Shown here in pieces: positions 50,395 to 63,172 of a stretch of DNA of 64,000 bases (position 1 is the first letter of the stretch; each line of letters starts with the position of its first letter). The position numbers and the translations under genes are program-made. The notes beneath the pieces were generated by a model. It worked only from the letters and a program-made list of their open reading frames with translations. It was not told the origin of the DNA and searched no databases. The DNA lies in NCBI RefSeq assembly GCF_052324685.1, contig NC_135228.1, positions 10,085,386 to 10,149,385 of the forward strand. The letters are read 5' to 3'. The stretch is from Brachyhypopomus gauderio. Its lineage: Eukaryota; Chordata; Actinopteri; Gymnotiformes; Hypopomidae.

Positions 50395-52526
50395 TCCATC
50401 CGTATACTCGGCCCCTACCAAGTATTACGGCGAGGGGGATGAAGAGGAAGTAGGCTCCCCTCCATCCGTATACTCGGTTCCCACCAAGTATTGCGGCAAG
50501 GGTGAGGAAGAGGAGGAAAGCTCCCTTCTATCCGTATACTTGGCCCCTACTGAGTATTACGGCGAGGGTGAAGAAGAAGACGTCAGCCCTCCTCCATCCC
50601 TGTGCTCGGCTCCCACCGAGTGTTATGGGGATGATGTGAGTCCTCCCCCGTCCGAGTACTCGGACCTCACGGAGTGTGAGGACGAGGAAGGCAGCCAGCC
50701 GCCGTCTGAGTACTCAGACGGTGAGCGGTGCGAGTAGGAGGAGGACGTGAGCCCGCCTCCCTCGGAGCTATCCGGTGAGACCGTGAGAGGGAGTAGAGGC
50801 CAGAGGAAGGGCATTTCTCCATATTCCTCAGAGGAGAGCGTTATGGACTACTACCGGTGTGAGACCCCAGTGGAGCCCATGAAGTGGAGCTCAGGCGGAG
50901 AGAAGGAGATGGAGATTGAGGACAACGCTCCCACCACCAGGCCAGGAGGGCGATCACCGGGAGGAGGGAGATTCCCCGGTGGGGTCCGCGGAGGAGGGAA
51001 AACGAGCATCGGCAGTGTGATGTTGATGCTACCCCTCTTGCTGAGGCTTTCGGATTTACGCGTGTCTGAGAGTTTGGCTTAAGAGTGTGGGTTGGTGAAC
51101 CTCAGGAAGGACTCCAACGTAGATATTCCAAAAAGGTGGTTTTATTGTGCGACGTGAAAAAGGTAAACAAAACACTGTACAACACAAAATTAAACGAAGG
51201 TATCAATATGTATACTATTCACATTTGTTGGTTTTAACTACAATCAAACCACAGAATGAAGTCAGCCGCAAGGCTATAACTTCTTTGACCAAGTCCGCTA
51301 GTCATACCCCGCCCGAGAGAGAGAGCCTTGAATCTAATTTCACATGACTCTTATACCCTAGGCCCCTCCCAGGCCAAACCATTGTATCGTCTTAGGGGTG
51401 TACATCCCCAGCAACACTTTAATACATTCACCTCTTACAGGACCTGCAACACACAAAGCATGAACCCCCCTTCCCTTCTCAAACCAGTGGATCCTCCTGG
51501 CCCAGAGAAAAGGGACCCCTGCTCCAGCCGGCACTCTTCCAATACCCGTCGACCCCACCAGATCTCCGGTCAGTATATTTGTTTGTACATTTTAAATTGC
51601 ACATTAATGTCTCTCTATAGTCCCTTGGGACCACCTTAAAAGTTGGTGATGGGGTACACTGGTCACCACATCACAGGCAGACCTACCCTGCGGCGCGCCC
51701 CCCAAGGGCTTCCAAAGTGACTGGTAGCATGCTCACTGAGAGGGCTGCAGGAGCGTCCACCAGCCGCACCGCACCCAGCGGAGGGTTTGCGGCGAGAGTG
51801 GGAGGAAGACCGCCCATCACAGCGCCTGCAGCTCCCGGAGCGTTCTCCCCGCTGGCAGGCCTCCTCCAGGCGTGAAGCCTGGCTCCATTTTTGTGTGTGT
51901 CTGTGCCTGTGTTTGTGTCTGTCCCTGTGTGTATCCTGAATCCCCCTTTCCCTTTTGTGCCTCTGTCCATTAATGTACCTGTTTGTGTGTTCATTGTGTC
52001 TGTCTAACGTGTTTTCCCCTGTCTTCCCAGGGAGGGTGTTCTAGGTTGTTAATGGTGGATTCTCCACCAAGGGCGGTCATCTCCCAGATGCAGGACTGAA
52101 GGGTCCGGATCCACCCATCGGTGTGGGTTTGGGGCGTTCAGTTCTGTTGGCACCCCGGGACGGGTAGTGCCCTTGGTGGGGGGCTCTGTCATGGTACAGC
52201 CCCTAACCTCCCCCTTTGGGCATGTGTTTATGTCGTCTACGTCTAGACGTCTGCGTCTGTGGATCTTCGTGGGTGTGGATGTGTCTGAATGTGTTCATTG
52301 GTCTCATCTGTGGCTCGTCTCGTGATCACTCGGGGCTTATGTGGTTTTGTCTATTTAATGTGCATTTGCGCAGTGTCCCGTGCTCGTCTTTTGTTTGAGT
52401 CAGTCCACATTAAATGTGTAAGTGTTATACGTGTGCTGTCTGCGCTATTTTGTATCACAATAAAAGTGACGTTTGTGCGTACCGTGGGACTCGTGCCTCG
52501 TTCGTCGCCCTGCGCCCATTGTCACA
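50395..52526 (+). mobile_element. 5'-truncated, non-autonomous LTR retroelement
   Basis: The internal part (50395-51080) has tandem acidic/Ser-Pro units (APTECYGDDVSPPPSEYSD type). It is interrupted by stops, for example near 50737. A different ~570-bp stretch (51085-51655) follows, possibly an insertion. Then comes more Pro/Ala-rich sequence and a G-rich tract (GGTGGGGGGC) before an LTR at 52187-52526. No 5' LTR or enzyme domains are visible. The organisation resembles the element at 36087-39303. Confidence 0.5.
52187..52526 (+). repeat. 3' LTR of the truncated retroelement
   Basis: TGTCATGGTACAG...CCATTGTCACA, with TG/CA ends and an AATAAA signal (CACAATAAAAG near 52457), directly preceded by a polypurine tract. 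Confidence 0.65.
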
Positions 52527-52958
52527 ACACCAGAGGTACATTCTGTAGGTCAGTCCAAATTGTCTTTCCAAATTACTTTTCCATGTTTTTCCTGATCAGT
52601 TTTTGTTGTCATTTGTTTTTTCTCACTGTACATTTGTGGGAGATACAATAGTAAGAAATTGTGAAGTACATAATGGAAACGCCATTCACTTTTGTATCAC
52701 CCACCTATTTAACTTTTTTAAACATTAAAAGAAATCGGATTGTTTGTTAACTTCTTTAAACCAAATGAATTTATTTGTTTCTGTGTTTATAAAAGCTAGC
52801 TCTAAATAAGCTACACGTATGTTGGTATACTTGGTAGCGTATTGTACAGTCAATATCAGACCATCATGACATTGGAGAATACTCAACTCAATATCATGTT
52901 TGGTTGATTAACACAAATAGAGGTCTGTAATTGGATAAACATTTAAGCTTTAAAATGT
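52527..52958. other. Intergenic, no feature seen
   Basis: AT-rich, no recognisable gene or repeat ends. Confidence 0.45.
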
Positions 52959-52962
52959 ATAG

Positions 52963-53557
52963 TGTCATGGACATTTTCTGAAAATGGATGAGGACTCAAA
53001 CGTGGTTAAATTATTAATTTATTAAAAGATATAAATATATAAAAAGGACAGACACAAGACAGACACAGACATGAGTCTCATTCAAGCATGACAACTCTGA
53101 AAGCAAGGGGGCAGTCCCCCTGCTTATATACAATCCTAAATACAATTCAGCAGTTCTAGCAAGCAGGTTATCTTAAGCACAGCATGTTCCAAAACACAGG
53201 CACCCAGCAGGCTACTTTGTCTCACATATGTGTATCTCCTAATATGGACTTCCCTAGAGTTAGCGGAAGCAACTGATGTATCAGTTGAACACAGAGAAAG
53301 CTAAATGACCCAAGTATAGTAGCCTAGTGACTACCAGTTAACAGAGTGTTCTTACCCTCAGCACTCTCCCTGACCTGGGTCACAGTATAGCACACATGCA
53401 TAATATGAACTAAACATGGTTACACTGAATCACACTACTTCATTATTGTAGTCCTTCTGCTTAGTCAGAATAACATGTACTAAATCATAAAGTTCATAAT
53501 GATCTCTTGTAATCTAAATGACATGACCTAATCAAGAATGACATAATTTCTGTCACA
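52963..53557. mobile_element. 595-bp solo LTR with ATAG target duplication
   Basis: Begins TGTCATGGACA and ends TTCTGTCACA; ATAG flanks both sides (52959-52962 and 53558-53561). No internal region is present. Confidence 0.75.
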
Positions 53558-54400
53558 ATAGCTAAACAGTATATACAGTATGTAATATAAAACTAAATGT
53601 ACACACAAACATTTTAGTAGTGTTCTTAGAGAAACAAATTGACTCAACCTCAAACTCCAACTCAAACTTTCAAAATCTAAAGTAACACCATACTGGATTC
53701 AGGAGGCATGAGAGAGAGAGAGAGAGAGAGATGGGAAGGCAAATAGAAGGTCTTGTGAAGTGTAAGAAGAGGAGTGACAGGGGGATAAACAGAGAGGATC
53801 CAGTGTTGCTCTTACTGAAACTCAACACAGTGCTAGTGGGGATGCAGAGAGACTGGCTTGCTGAGACACTCACAATGGGGCTCTGTGAGGGAACGCATAT
53901 GAGGTTTCCTTAAGTCATCAGGAATTTGTGGGAATTCTAGGAGAACCCAGGTTTGGTCACATGTATCCTAAAAAAAAGAGAGAACGTGAAAGATTGTGTA
54001 TTGATTCATGGTTCAGTAACAACCAACATTCATTGTGGTAATGTTTTATTTTTTGTATCTTTTTGTACATGTATCAAATGTTTTATTCCAACAGATTCTA
54101 AGAGGTTACACCTTTAAATGTTCTACAATGTTATGCCGGCAAGCAGATATTCTGTGTAGTCAAATTGTACTGTCAGCTGTCAAAACACATAACTTGGTGC
54201 TTGCCTCAAAGCATACTCAATGATGCTGCATGAGTTTGTAAAAGGAGGAGGATATATAATGTAAGAACAGGCAACAAATAACACTGAACAAGTTAACACA
54301 ATTTTAAAGAAGAATACTATCTATCCAGATACAAATATAGAACCATCTATAGTCACATACAATTCTAACTTTCAGAACAAGTAATGAGGTGATAAAGGGC
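53558..54400. other. Intergenic; (AG)n at 53711-53731
   Basis: Apart from the short AG microsatellite I see nothing definable. Confidence 0.45.
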
Positions 54401-54432
54401 GAGATGTGTGTGTCTTCTATATAGTTGTGGTC

Positions 54433-54595
54433 ATGTCCCTTGAGGACTGGGAATGGCATACTGTAACAATCAGGGGGATAGCCAAAATATTAGGAGTGTC
54501 AAAATCCACTGTTTGGTACATTGTTAATAACCAGGAGTATGCTGATAAACTTAGCAATAGCATTATATATGAGCAGCCATATGTAAAAATGTGAT
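54433..54595 (+). pseudogene. Tc1-type helix-turn-helix relic
   Basis: The frame reads VTIRGIAKILGVSKSTVWYI, the second helix-turn-helix of Tc1-like transposases, but nothing before or after it belongs to a transposase. It is a short fossil fragment with no terminal repeats recognised. Confidence 0.5.
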
Positions 54596-55765
54596 TCCTG
54601 TACAGTTGGCCAAATAGGTTACATGCCTCCAATTTATACCCAAATTCTCTATGTTAACCCGAGCCATTGATTAACATTCAGTGTGCTGGAGTAGTATTTA
54701 TTAAATAAATCTACAAATACAAATGCTTGAAACATTGACCTGTATATTGGTGAAAAGTTGAGAAGATTACTTCCAAATAAATAATAATCAAATTTTATGA
54801 ATCCTAAATTTAAATTTTTTTTTTACACTTTTTGTGTTGGAGTGCTCATTATGTCTCAGGAAGTGAATATTTTGGCAGCAATAGCTAAATGTACACTTCC
54901 AAACCACGCATCATGTAAGAATGAGTGCGTTTTCAGAGAATACAAGAAACAGTAGCATAGACAGGCCAGGATATACACAAAGGCTTGAAAGACAAGGGCT
55001 ACGTATCTGAAATACAAAAATCAAACTTAACTGAAGTACAAGACACGATAACATGAGCACCGAGCGATTCTACGCAGACACAGGTAACATGCAACAACAG
55101 ACTATTCACACACATAAAAAACCTTAGACACTAGAATGCAAACATACAATGAAACATAGATTATGACAGAACATACATAGATAGAAGATGGAAACAAGAA
55201 GTAACATCGAAACAAAACATAGGATCAGGAAGGAGTATGTTAGGCCCAGACACAAGAATGAGTCTTACGAAGCCTAAAACCATATTGAGCTTTCAAAGAC
55301 ACTGACCAACAACCAGGAGAGGCTCCAGGACACAAGACTTAAATACATTCATTGTCAAGGGTAAACTGGAAACAGGTGGTTGAAATGAGGTGGAAACACA
55401 AACAAGGACATGACTAATGAAATAAAACAACAATCTTGGTAATACATAAACGACGACATGACTGACAGCTGGTGGCTGAGCTAACTTTGACACATGCTGA
55501 CCATGGCACATGGTGGTGGCCAAAGCACAGTGGTTTAATTTTAATTACAGGTCACCAAGGCAGTGAAAGGTGGGGGCTAAAGGTTAACCACTGTGTTCAT
55601 GCGCAAAAAAACAAATTTAAAAAACTGCAGGCAGAGGCCCCTGGAACGTAATGGGGGTGGGAACTTCCAAGGTCCTGCGTGAGTGGAGAACAGAGCACAC
55701 AAGATAAATAGTACAGCTTTGAAACTACCTAATCATTACTGGTGCCGTGCCTTTTAAATATATAT
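54596..55765. other. Intergenic, probable old repeat, no gene
   Basis: The 54900-55560 part is AC-rich with ACAAGACAC-like motifs reminiscent of LTR leader sequence. I cannot find paired ends. The phrase ATGTTAGGCCCAGACAC at 55238 recurs at 55856. Confidence 0.35.
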
Positions 55766-55768
55766 TCT

Positions 55769-55770
<2 letters not shown>

Positions 55771-55857
<87 letters not shown>
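55771..55857. repeat. (TC)n(TA)n compound microsatellite
   Basis: About 33 TC units followed by about 10 TA units. Confidence 0.95.
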
Positions 55858-55870
55858 GTTAGGCCCAGAC

Positions 55871-55982
55871 ACCACCAGCCACTTGATTGTGCACTATACT
55901 ATACAATCTAAACAATATATATACAATCTTATATATATTGTTTAGATTGTATAGTATAGTACACAATCAAGTGGCTGGTGGT
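55871..55982. repeat. Near-perfect hairpin, 52-bp arms, 8-nt loop
   Basis: The left arm 55871-55922 and the right arm 55931-55982 are reverse complements, with one mismatch in the GTGCAC/GTACAC position. The loop is ACAATCTT. It is not part of any element I recognise. It could be a tiny palindromic MITE or produce a hairpin RNA. Confidence 0.9.
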
Positions 55983-56394
55983 TTTGGGTTATATATGTAT
56001 ACACACATTTATTTACAGGACGTTTTCTTATTTAAAAGAAAGTATTGAGACATGAGTCAATGTGGGTTAAAATATTAACCAGCAGTAGTTAATGCAATGG
56101 TTAACAGCAATCAACTGCTCTATATTTATCACGTTTATGCAAACGTGGGTTTGGTAAGTTTGAATCTCCTGTTTCGGTCCCCCAAATAATTCTGATTGTT
56201 GGTCAGCCTTACAGAGAACCAACAAACTTTTAAAAGCTTAAACGATTTAGTTATTATTGTATGTGAGGGTGTATAGCATTAAGGTAATTTAGAGATACAC
56301 AAATGACCAAAATTCTAAGTTGAGACATAATGGATGGGAAGAAATGTTAAACTAGTTACTTTGATATCTGTCTACATCACTAGTGTAATGTTTT
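55983..56394. other. Intergenic, no feature seen
   Basis: No coding or repeat signal identified. Confidence 0.45.
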
Positions 56395-56520
56395 TTATGA
56401 CCAGTAACGTCAACGGCGTTGTAACGACAGGAAAAGTAATTAATTATATTATCCCGTTAATGACAAAATGACGCCGTTACCTAACGCCGTTATTTTTAAC
56501 GGCGTTATTCGCAACACTGG
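56395..56520 (-). mobile_element. hAT terminus fragment
   Basis: On the minus strand it starts CAGTGTTGCGAATAACGCCG, with repeated AACGGCGTTA motifs, typical of one hAT family in fish. There is no matching second end or target duplication. Confidence 0.5.
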
Positions 56521-57129
56521 TAAACAGTGACAAAATATGGAGCTCTTTACAACTAGTGCAACATTTTTATTTTTCAGAAATAAAGTAAGTAAATTGTACT
56601 CCATCACCCAGGGCATTAGTACACTTCAGAAATTTAGCAAGAGGTCAACATAAAAAAATAAATTTTTTAAGTGCAGTTTTATCCCCAAGAAACTGAATCA
56701 GATACGCGACTAAACTGAAAATACACTTTTAAAAGATAACAGTAGATGGCAGCATACCTGCATTTATATGCCTGCTGGACAACTTTACTATAAATTAGCT
56801 GCATATGCCTAACAGATTGCTCTCTTTGGGCTTATCAGTTCATTGTATGATAGGCTAAAGTTTATGCACGTTTAATCACAGTGTAGGAAGATGATCAATT
56901 ATGTGGTTTGTGACACAAATAATCAAAAGAACTGATTTCATACTTTATATTTGTTCTTTGAAGAATATGCACTGGGATTTTTTTTGGAAAAGAGAGTATA
57001 TTTCACATCTGGCTTATATCAATGCACTATACATCCAAATTCTTAAAAGAAATTAAGGCAGGCTACAACTGTAGGCTACAGATTACAGAATGCATCATCT
57101 ATGGTTTTTGCAAAAAACAGGGAACATGC
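56521..57129. other. Intergenic, no feature seen
   Basis: AT-rich; no genes or repeat boundaries found. Confidence 0.45.
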
Positions 57130-57357
57130 ATGCTTACCAGTGGCATGCACAGACATTTTGGGGGGCAAGTGCTTTTTTTTTGGGGGGGGGGGGGGGGGGG
57201 GGGGGGGGCACTTTTTAGCGCAAATAAAAAAAAACTACAAGCACATGCTGAATAAAATTTGACTTTTATTTGTCGCATTCTCTAAACGTGAGTTTTCAAT
57301 AGAAAAAAGTCTCACAGCCAACTGATATAATTCATATCCAATATTAACTATATACAG

Positions 57358-58314
57358 TAGGGGTGACCTGCAATAGTCGCTGATTCGACTATAGTCGACT
57401 ATACCCCCATAGTCGAATGTACCAACTGCATGGGGGTGCCCAAGGATGCAGCTAAGCATTAGTTGTTACATGAAATGTCTTTGTTTTCGTTATATATAGC
57501 CTTTTGTCAAATAAAATCATCCTAATCTAATTTCTGTTAATAAATATTTAAAAATGATGTTTGCGCATTAACAATAGGCATCTTCCTTACTACACATTAA
57601 TAAATCACACCCTGCAGTTGCACAATCCAAATGAGCGGAGCTGAACACGCTACAGGATCAGCATCTGCCGAGATTATAATGGCTACTAAAAAACTTCAAA
57701 AGTATTTTGAGAAAGATAAAGATGAATCGAACAAAGTAAAGTGCAAGTTACGTCATCAACGTCTTTCATTCGCACGACAACAACCAACATGGCATACCAT
57801 TTAAAATGCGTAAGGCGAAAAAAAAACAGTTCAGCCGTTTGTCGTGTTGGTCGTGTTGTCTCGTCGCATCTCGGCAAGTAGGTCTATACATTTTTTTGTT
57901 GTTGTTTGCTTTTTAAACCCCATTACCTGCTTTACTTTTATTTATTTTTTGCTGTTGTGTTGCAATTCTTTTATATTTTCAGGCAGGCATGTTTTATTTA
58001 AAATATTTTTGACATTATGCACAGTGCCTGTCTGACAATTCGATATGCGCACTGACGGTTAATGTTCTCTAACGTTTTATTAAAAAATAAATAAGTAAAT
58101 AAATAAAAGCTGAATAAAGCCAACCTACCATGTTTATTCATTTATCTGAGTGTTTTAGGTATTTACTTTGAAGTGGAAAAAAGTCTTGAATGAGAATGGG
58201 ATCCCGTTTAAGGTGCTCTAGATTTAAAAAACCCGATTCGACTATTAGTCGACTAAAGGGAAAATCTGACGAATCAGATTCGACTAGGAAAATCCTTAGT
58301 TGAATACACCTCTA
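57358..58314 (+). mobile_element. Nested hAT element with BED-finger remnant (TSD ATATACAG)
   Basis: The ends TAGGGGTGACCTGC and, inverted, TAGAGGTGTATTCAAC are flanked by ATATACAG (57350-57357 and 58315-58322). Subterminal ATTCGACTATAGTCGACT motifs occur at both ends. It carries only the start of a transposase. Confidence 0.88.
57632..57835 (+). pseudogene. ZBED/hAT transposase N-terminal fragment
   Basis: ATG at 57632 opens a frame whose KYFEKDKDESNKVKCKL segment leads into a BED zinc finger. A shift of frame then gives TTTTNMAYHLKCV, the finger's normal second half. The second finger Cys region is damaged and the catalytic domain is absent. Confidence 0.6.
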
Positions 58315-58462
58315 ATATACAGTAATGTCCTTCAGTTAACTTCTGTTTACCCTCCACTGTCTGCAGGCCTTGTTGCATATATTTTGCAATTTAAATCAAT
58401 ATAGGCCTACAATTAAGACAGTAAAAAGACCAAAAAGTAGGAGAAGGAGTTATAGGCTACTG

Positions 58463-58524
58463 CAGGGGTGCCCACAAGTTTTCAGCTTGCGAGCTACTTA
58501 TAAGATGACCAAGTCAGAAAGATC

Positions 58525-58559
<35 letters not shown>

Positions 58560-58726
58560 GTGAGGTGGCGAACGAATTTGTTGAGCGGATTGCAGATTGG
58601 CTACAGTGAATGTCAATCCAAATACAATCGTCGGTGCAGATGTGCGATTCATCTACTACTTTTTAATGTGACGAGATCTACGCACATTCCTTCGCGATCG
58701 ACCGTTCGACGTAATGAGCACCCCTG
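58463..58726. mobile_element. 264-bp hAT MITE (TSD GGCTACTG)
   Basis: The ends CAGGGGTGCCCACAAG and TAATGAGCACCCCTG are flanked by GGCTACTG on both sides (58455-58462 and 58727-58734). It contains an uninterrupted run of about 28 G near 58530. Confidence 0.92.
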
Positions 58727-59514
58727 GGCTACTGAGTGTTTTCATTACATGAATGCAAATGGGCATTTTTCATGGGGAACTTCCCGTTTCTTCTTTCACA
58801 AATGAATGTGTTAATTTATGTTGCCTAACAAAACCTATACAACAGCTTAACACAGATTTGCAAACTCTACCTTAATTATTTGTATGTGGTCGTCCTCACG
58901 TTATCTATCATTGATTTGGGCTAGAGTGACTAGTTTATCAGGTGACCAGTCGGCTAAAAATGCTTAGTAGTTTGGTGCTGTATGAGACTTTTTACTGCAC
59001 AAGAAAATGATTTCAGGTTGGGCTTAGAGGGCAAACGGTACAATTTGACTTGACGTGTATGTGACCTGGCTGGTGGGGCACGGGAGAAGAAGTCTATCTG
59101 TGACCGTGTGTGCTGTGCTGTGCTGAAGCAGGGTTGCCAGGTCCCGCACAAAATATGTGTAAAACCCGCCCTTCAGAAGCCTAAACTAGGAGATACCCGT
59201 CGCTGCAGAAGCAAAAGTCCAGGGGGTGGAGCTGGATCTTAGATCCAACTCCTCCCACCGTCGTGTTTGCATTGGTCTAAAGTAATTGCACTATGCAGAG
59301 TTGTATCAGATCAGCCATTCCAAATCACCGTTGTCGTCCTAAATTGCTATTCTTATTTACTCACATGCCGTTCATTTGTGAACAATCACGAATGTGAAAG
59401 TAGGTTAATAATAAACCAATTTTCATCTTGCTAATGCTAGTAACTAGTTTCCTTTGGTGATTATACTAAATCTGACTGTTTCTGTTTGCACGAACAACCA
59501 CTGTTAAGTTTATC

Positions 59515-60964
59515 CCACCCAGCAACATGTTGTTGAAAAGACGTTGAAAAAAGGTCAATGCTATACGTTGAAACTACATTCATTTTTAATTGAAAGTGAA
59601 AGGTGAAAAGACGTCTTTTTCAAGTGGTTGAAAAGACGTTCATGTGAGAACGTATATTCTACGTACATTTTTGGTAGAAAGTGAAAGGTGAAAAGACGTC
59701 TTTTTCAAGTGGTTGAAAAGACGTTGACATGAGAACGTATATTCTACGTACATTTTCAAGACAAATTATTCAATACTAAGAAATACAACAAGGGCATAGA
59801 ATCAAGGCTGTAATGCTTGGGAACAGGGAGGGGCCGTGACAACTGCAAGTTTAAATAATATTTATTGGCGAAAACACAACAGGAGATAACACGCGATAAC
59901 ACTAACACTGAAACAAACTAACATGAAAGCACAACCAAACACACTTAAGAGAAATAAATTGGGATAAAATCAGGGTGTTGTGGTCTGGTAGCCCCCACCT
60001 CCCGCCCTGCCAGGAGCATGTTTTAGGTGGTCTCCCACAGCTCTGCGGATTTCAAAATCTGTGGCCTTGCCATCCCATTTCTTGACAGCAGCTGAAACAT
60101 AAAGAGATACGGATCAGTTGTGCTGTAACACTTACATAGTTGAACACTAAATTTCAGATCTTCAAAGGCGGACTAAATAAAAATGTTGGAATATTAAACA
60201 TGTAAATTCAGGTCAATTTTCAGAAATATAAGCCCCAAATATTCAGTTTTTGTCAGCTATGATTACTTTTTGTAACTTAGCTAGCTAGGTTAGCTAATGC
60301 TAATTTACCTCAGACTCCACCAAGTGGTTAACAAATGCTGCAACGGACTCTACTAAAACCGTCACACTCACTTTCTTAGTGAACCATTTTAATAACTCAC
60401 GTCACATATATTAAAATCACTAGCAAAAACTTCAGTCAAATACATATTTCTTATTTATTATATAAAAATAAATTATATAATTACTCACACTGTTCAGTTG
60501 TGTTCGGGCGCTCCGTCGAAATAACGCGTTGGAATCGGTCAGCTGTTATTCCAGAAGACCCCACCCCTCTTCTGCTCCTCGCCCAAACATTGACTTTTGA
60601 GTGACCGGTCAGTCAAAACAAGCCACTCTGGCGTGCTCTCTCCTGAAATTCTGTCACGAACGAGGATTTCCTCAAAACTCCTACAATGTTTGAATTTTTC
60701 GAACAGCAATGATTAGTTCAAAAGTTTTCAGAAAGACTAATTTAGGTTTCTACACGTTTTCACCAGTCTTCTTTTTAACGGCTGTGTTAGGGCTACGTTT
60801 GGTCTGAAACAGACGTCATATCTTGGGTTAAATTTGAACCAAATCAGACGGACGAGACACAGCCCAATTTTCAACGTCTGTTTTTGGGCTAAATGCAGGC
60901 CATGACGGGCCGACCAGATTTAGCCCAAAAAACAACGTCCATAGGACGTCTGGTGCTGGGTGGG
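59515..60964. mobile_element. Inner DNA transposon with ATCCCACCCAGCA ends
   Basis: ATCCCACCCAGCA at the left and its inverse TGCTGGGTGGGAT at the right bound the element. The target duplication is unclear, so the superfamily is open. It contains an 85-bp tandem repeat and no transposase frame. Confidence 0.6.
59592..59760. repeat. 85-bp tandem repeat (2 units)
   Basis: GAAAGTGAAAGGTGAAAAGA begins at 59592 and again at 59677. Both units carry GACGTC motifs and near-identical following sequence. Confidence 0.85.
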
Positions 60965-62162
60965 ATCTAATCTAGGTGTCTAAGTAAGTAACGGTATAAA
61001 CTGATGTTAGCTAAACAGAATACAGATGTATTAAATACTTATGTATGTTGTGTTCTTCATATTGGACATAAACTTTTAAAGTAATTCGTGTTTGCTGTAG
61101 TTACTTAAAATTTGTAATGGTTGTGCTGTTCGGTACCGCATGGACACATTGAGAGGGATTGTTATTCAGTAGTGTGTGCATGTAACGGCCATGATCCTCA
61201 TTAACCAGTTCACTGAAAAACTTCACAACAATTAATATAATGCTATTTATATTTTTCCATCCATCTATAGATGCATATCACGGTTTTGAAAAAAGGACAG
61301 ATTTTCAGTTGTGCAGTGCACTACTTGTTGCAATAAATACCACACACCTGCACACCTGAAGTGTACCGTCCTAACAAAAAGAGTATTTTTTATTAAAGGT
61401 AAAAAAAATGAAATAGTACATATTTAACAAATGTACTGTACTTTATTATGTTGGCAATCACAGATCATTATTCCTGTCCACTTTTATGTTTTCTTGTAAA
61501 CTTAAAAAAACGTGTATTGTGTTATTTAAATAACATTCAAAGAACATTTTGATCTTTAAACGGTAAAAGGGTGAATTTATTGGATTTCTATTTCCTGGTC
61601 AGAAAAACGTAAGCGATATGTAGGAGGAGTTGGATTAGATGCAGCTCCGCCCCCAGGACGGACCAAAAGAAACTATGGACGGTGGGAGGAGTTGGATTTA
61701 GGTGGCGAGTGTGTAAAATGGAGACAAATTAAGTATTATATCGTGCTCAATTCTTAGTGTTGACTTGTAACTTCCGCAGTAGCCCAACTCAAAAGTAGCC
61801 CAAAAAACAGCACCCCGTGACCCCAGAATTTTTACCCGCGGCAGGATTTTCAAACAGGCCCAATTTGGCGTGAAAACCGTGAACCTGGCAACTCTGTGCT
61901 GAAGACGCTTCCTTTCACTCGCTGAACTGAACTGCTGCTGCAGCGCATCTGGTGTTAAAGGAAGAGAGAGCTCGGGTGTGTGCGAGGTGGTGGCTCATTT
62001 TAGGGCATTGTTTTTAATCGCTCAGGTTTTCAAAAGATAATTTCAAACCGGCCTCAGTAAAATGATAAAAAAAAAACCCGAAGTTTCAAAAGGGCACTTT
62101 CGTTGATAAAGGGCAGAGTTGGTGGTGCTTTAGCACTATGTGTGCACGCCACTGATGCTTAC

Positions 62163-63172
62163 GTAAAGTGCCACTTGGTACCTTTAAGATAAATAAATTT
62201 TTAAAAAGATTTGTTTTTTAAGCTATTAATGTGAAAGCATGTCTGTACATTTTACGCCACCTGACTGTCTTAAGTATCTGCATACCTAACAATAGAAGGC
62301 AGACAACAGACATAAAGGAAGTGCTCCAATTAAACCTCTTGACAGGATGATGAAACAAGCACTGAACGTGGATATAAATCCTCAGCTGGTCATATCTGGT
62401 GACTATAATGTTCTAGGTCAACATGAACAATATGAAGCTCTCTCCCTCACTGCTTATAGCATGTAGAGCCAAAACACTGTGGAGTTCTATTGCTCTGGAA
62501 GTTAATACACTGTATATTCAAGACCACTATGTATTAAGCTTTGGGTCATGACCTAAACAAATCTTTCAAGAAAAGAGCAAAGTTGAAGCCAAAACAGATG
62601 CAATCTAGCTATTTGGTAAAGTTGATAACGTTGTTTGATGAAATTTGCAAAAAAAAAAAGAAAAAAACAAAAGATTTTAAAATCCTGTGTGATTGCAGAA
62701 TTGCATGTCTGTTTAGCTTGAAGACTGCCTGGACATGCCCCTTATCTTAGCCAGTAAAAAAGTATAAACTCAAAAGAACAACTGTATTCCAATACAGTGC
62801 AAACTTCTGAGTTCTGGATGGCACCCTAACATGAGTCAACAGTGGTAGAGGGGCGAAGAGCTTGCTGGGGATCAAAAAGGAAAATGAGACCAGCTGCTTC
62901 TGGAAACCTGTCCGTCATTCTGTTACGGGTGAAGAACATGCAAAATGGAAAGAAATGCGAGTCTCCAAATGAAGAATTGAATTAAACCAAACTGAATATA
63001 ATTATGTCCATTCAAAATGCAAACCACAACAAAATTAAATACTAAATATTCACATTACAGATTCACATTCACACATTACTCAGTGAATCCAAGCCGCAAA
63101 TTATTTCCCATTGATTGTGCAGCCATTGCTCTTGTATTTGAACATCTGAAGATTTTGTGGAGATCCATCCAG
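62163..63172. other. Intergenic / possible serpin intron; no gene supported
   Basis: A short frame from 62423 (MNNMKLSPSLLIACRAK) looks hydrophobic like a signal peptide, but cannot be tied to the serpin exon downstream. An A-rich tract lies near 62650. Confidence 0.35.

Larger units (their letters stand above)
59129..61896. mobile_element. Nested hAT element (TSD TGCTGAAG)
   Basis: The left end CAGGGTTGCCAGGTCCCGCA and the inverted right end CAGAGTTGCCAGGTTCACGG are flanked by TGCTGAAG (59121-59128 and 61897-61904). It has no transposase and itself contains the element at 59515-60964. Confidence 0.88.
57138..62154. mobile_element. hAT element (TSD ATGCTTAC) holding several nested transposons
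   Basis: CAGTGGCATGCACAG at the left and, inverted, CAGTGGCGTGCACACATAG at the right are flanked by ATGCTTAC (57130-57137 and 62155-62162). Inside are three further independently flanked elements. No transposase of the outer element is recognisable. Poly-G of about 28 bases occurs near 57181. Confidence 0.85.

Noticed and set aside
62423-62560. Possible signal-peptide exon of the serpin (MNNMKLSPSLLIA)
   Set aside because: Short, no donor that joins in frame to the exon at 63173, and no serpin sequence after it.
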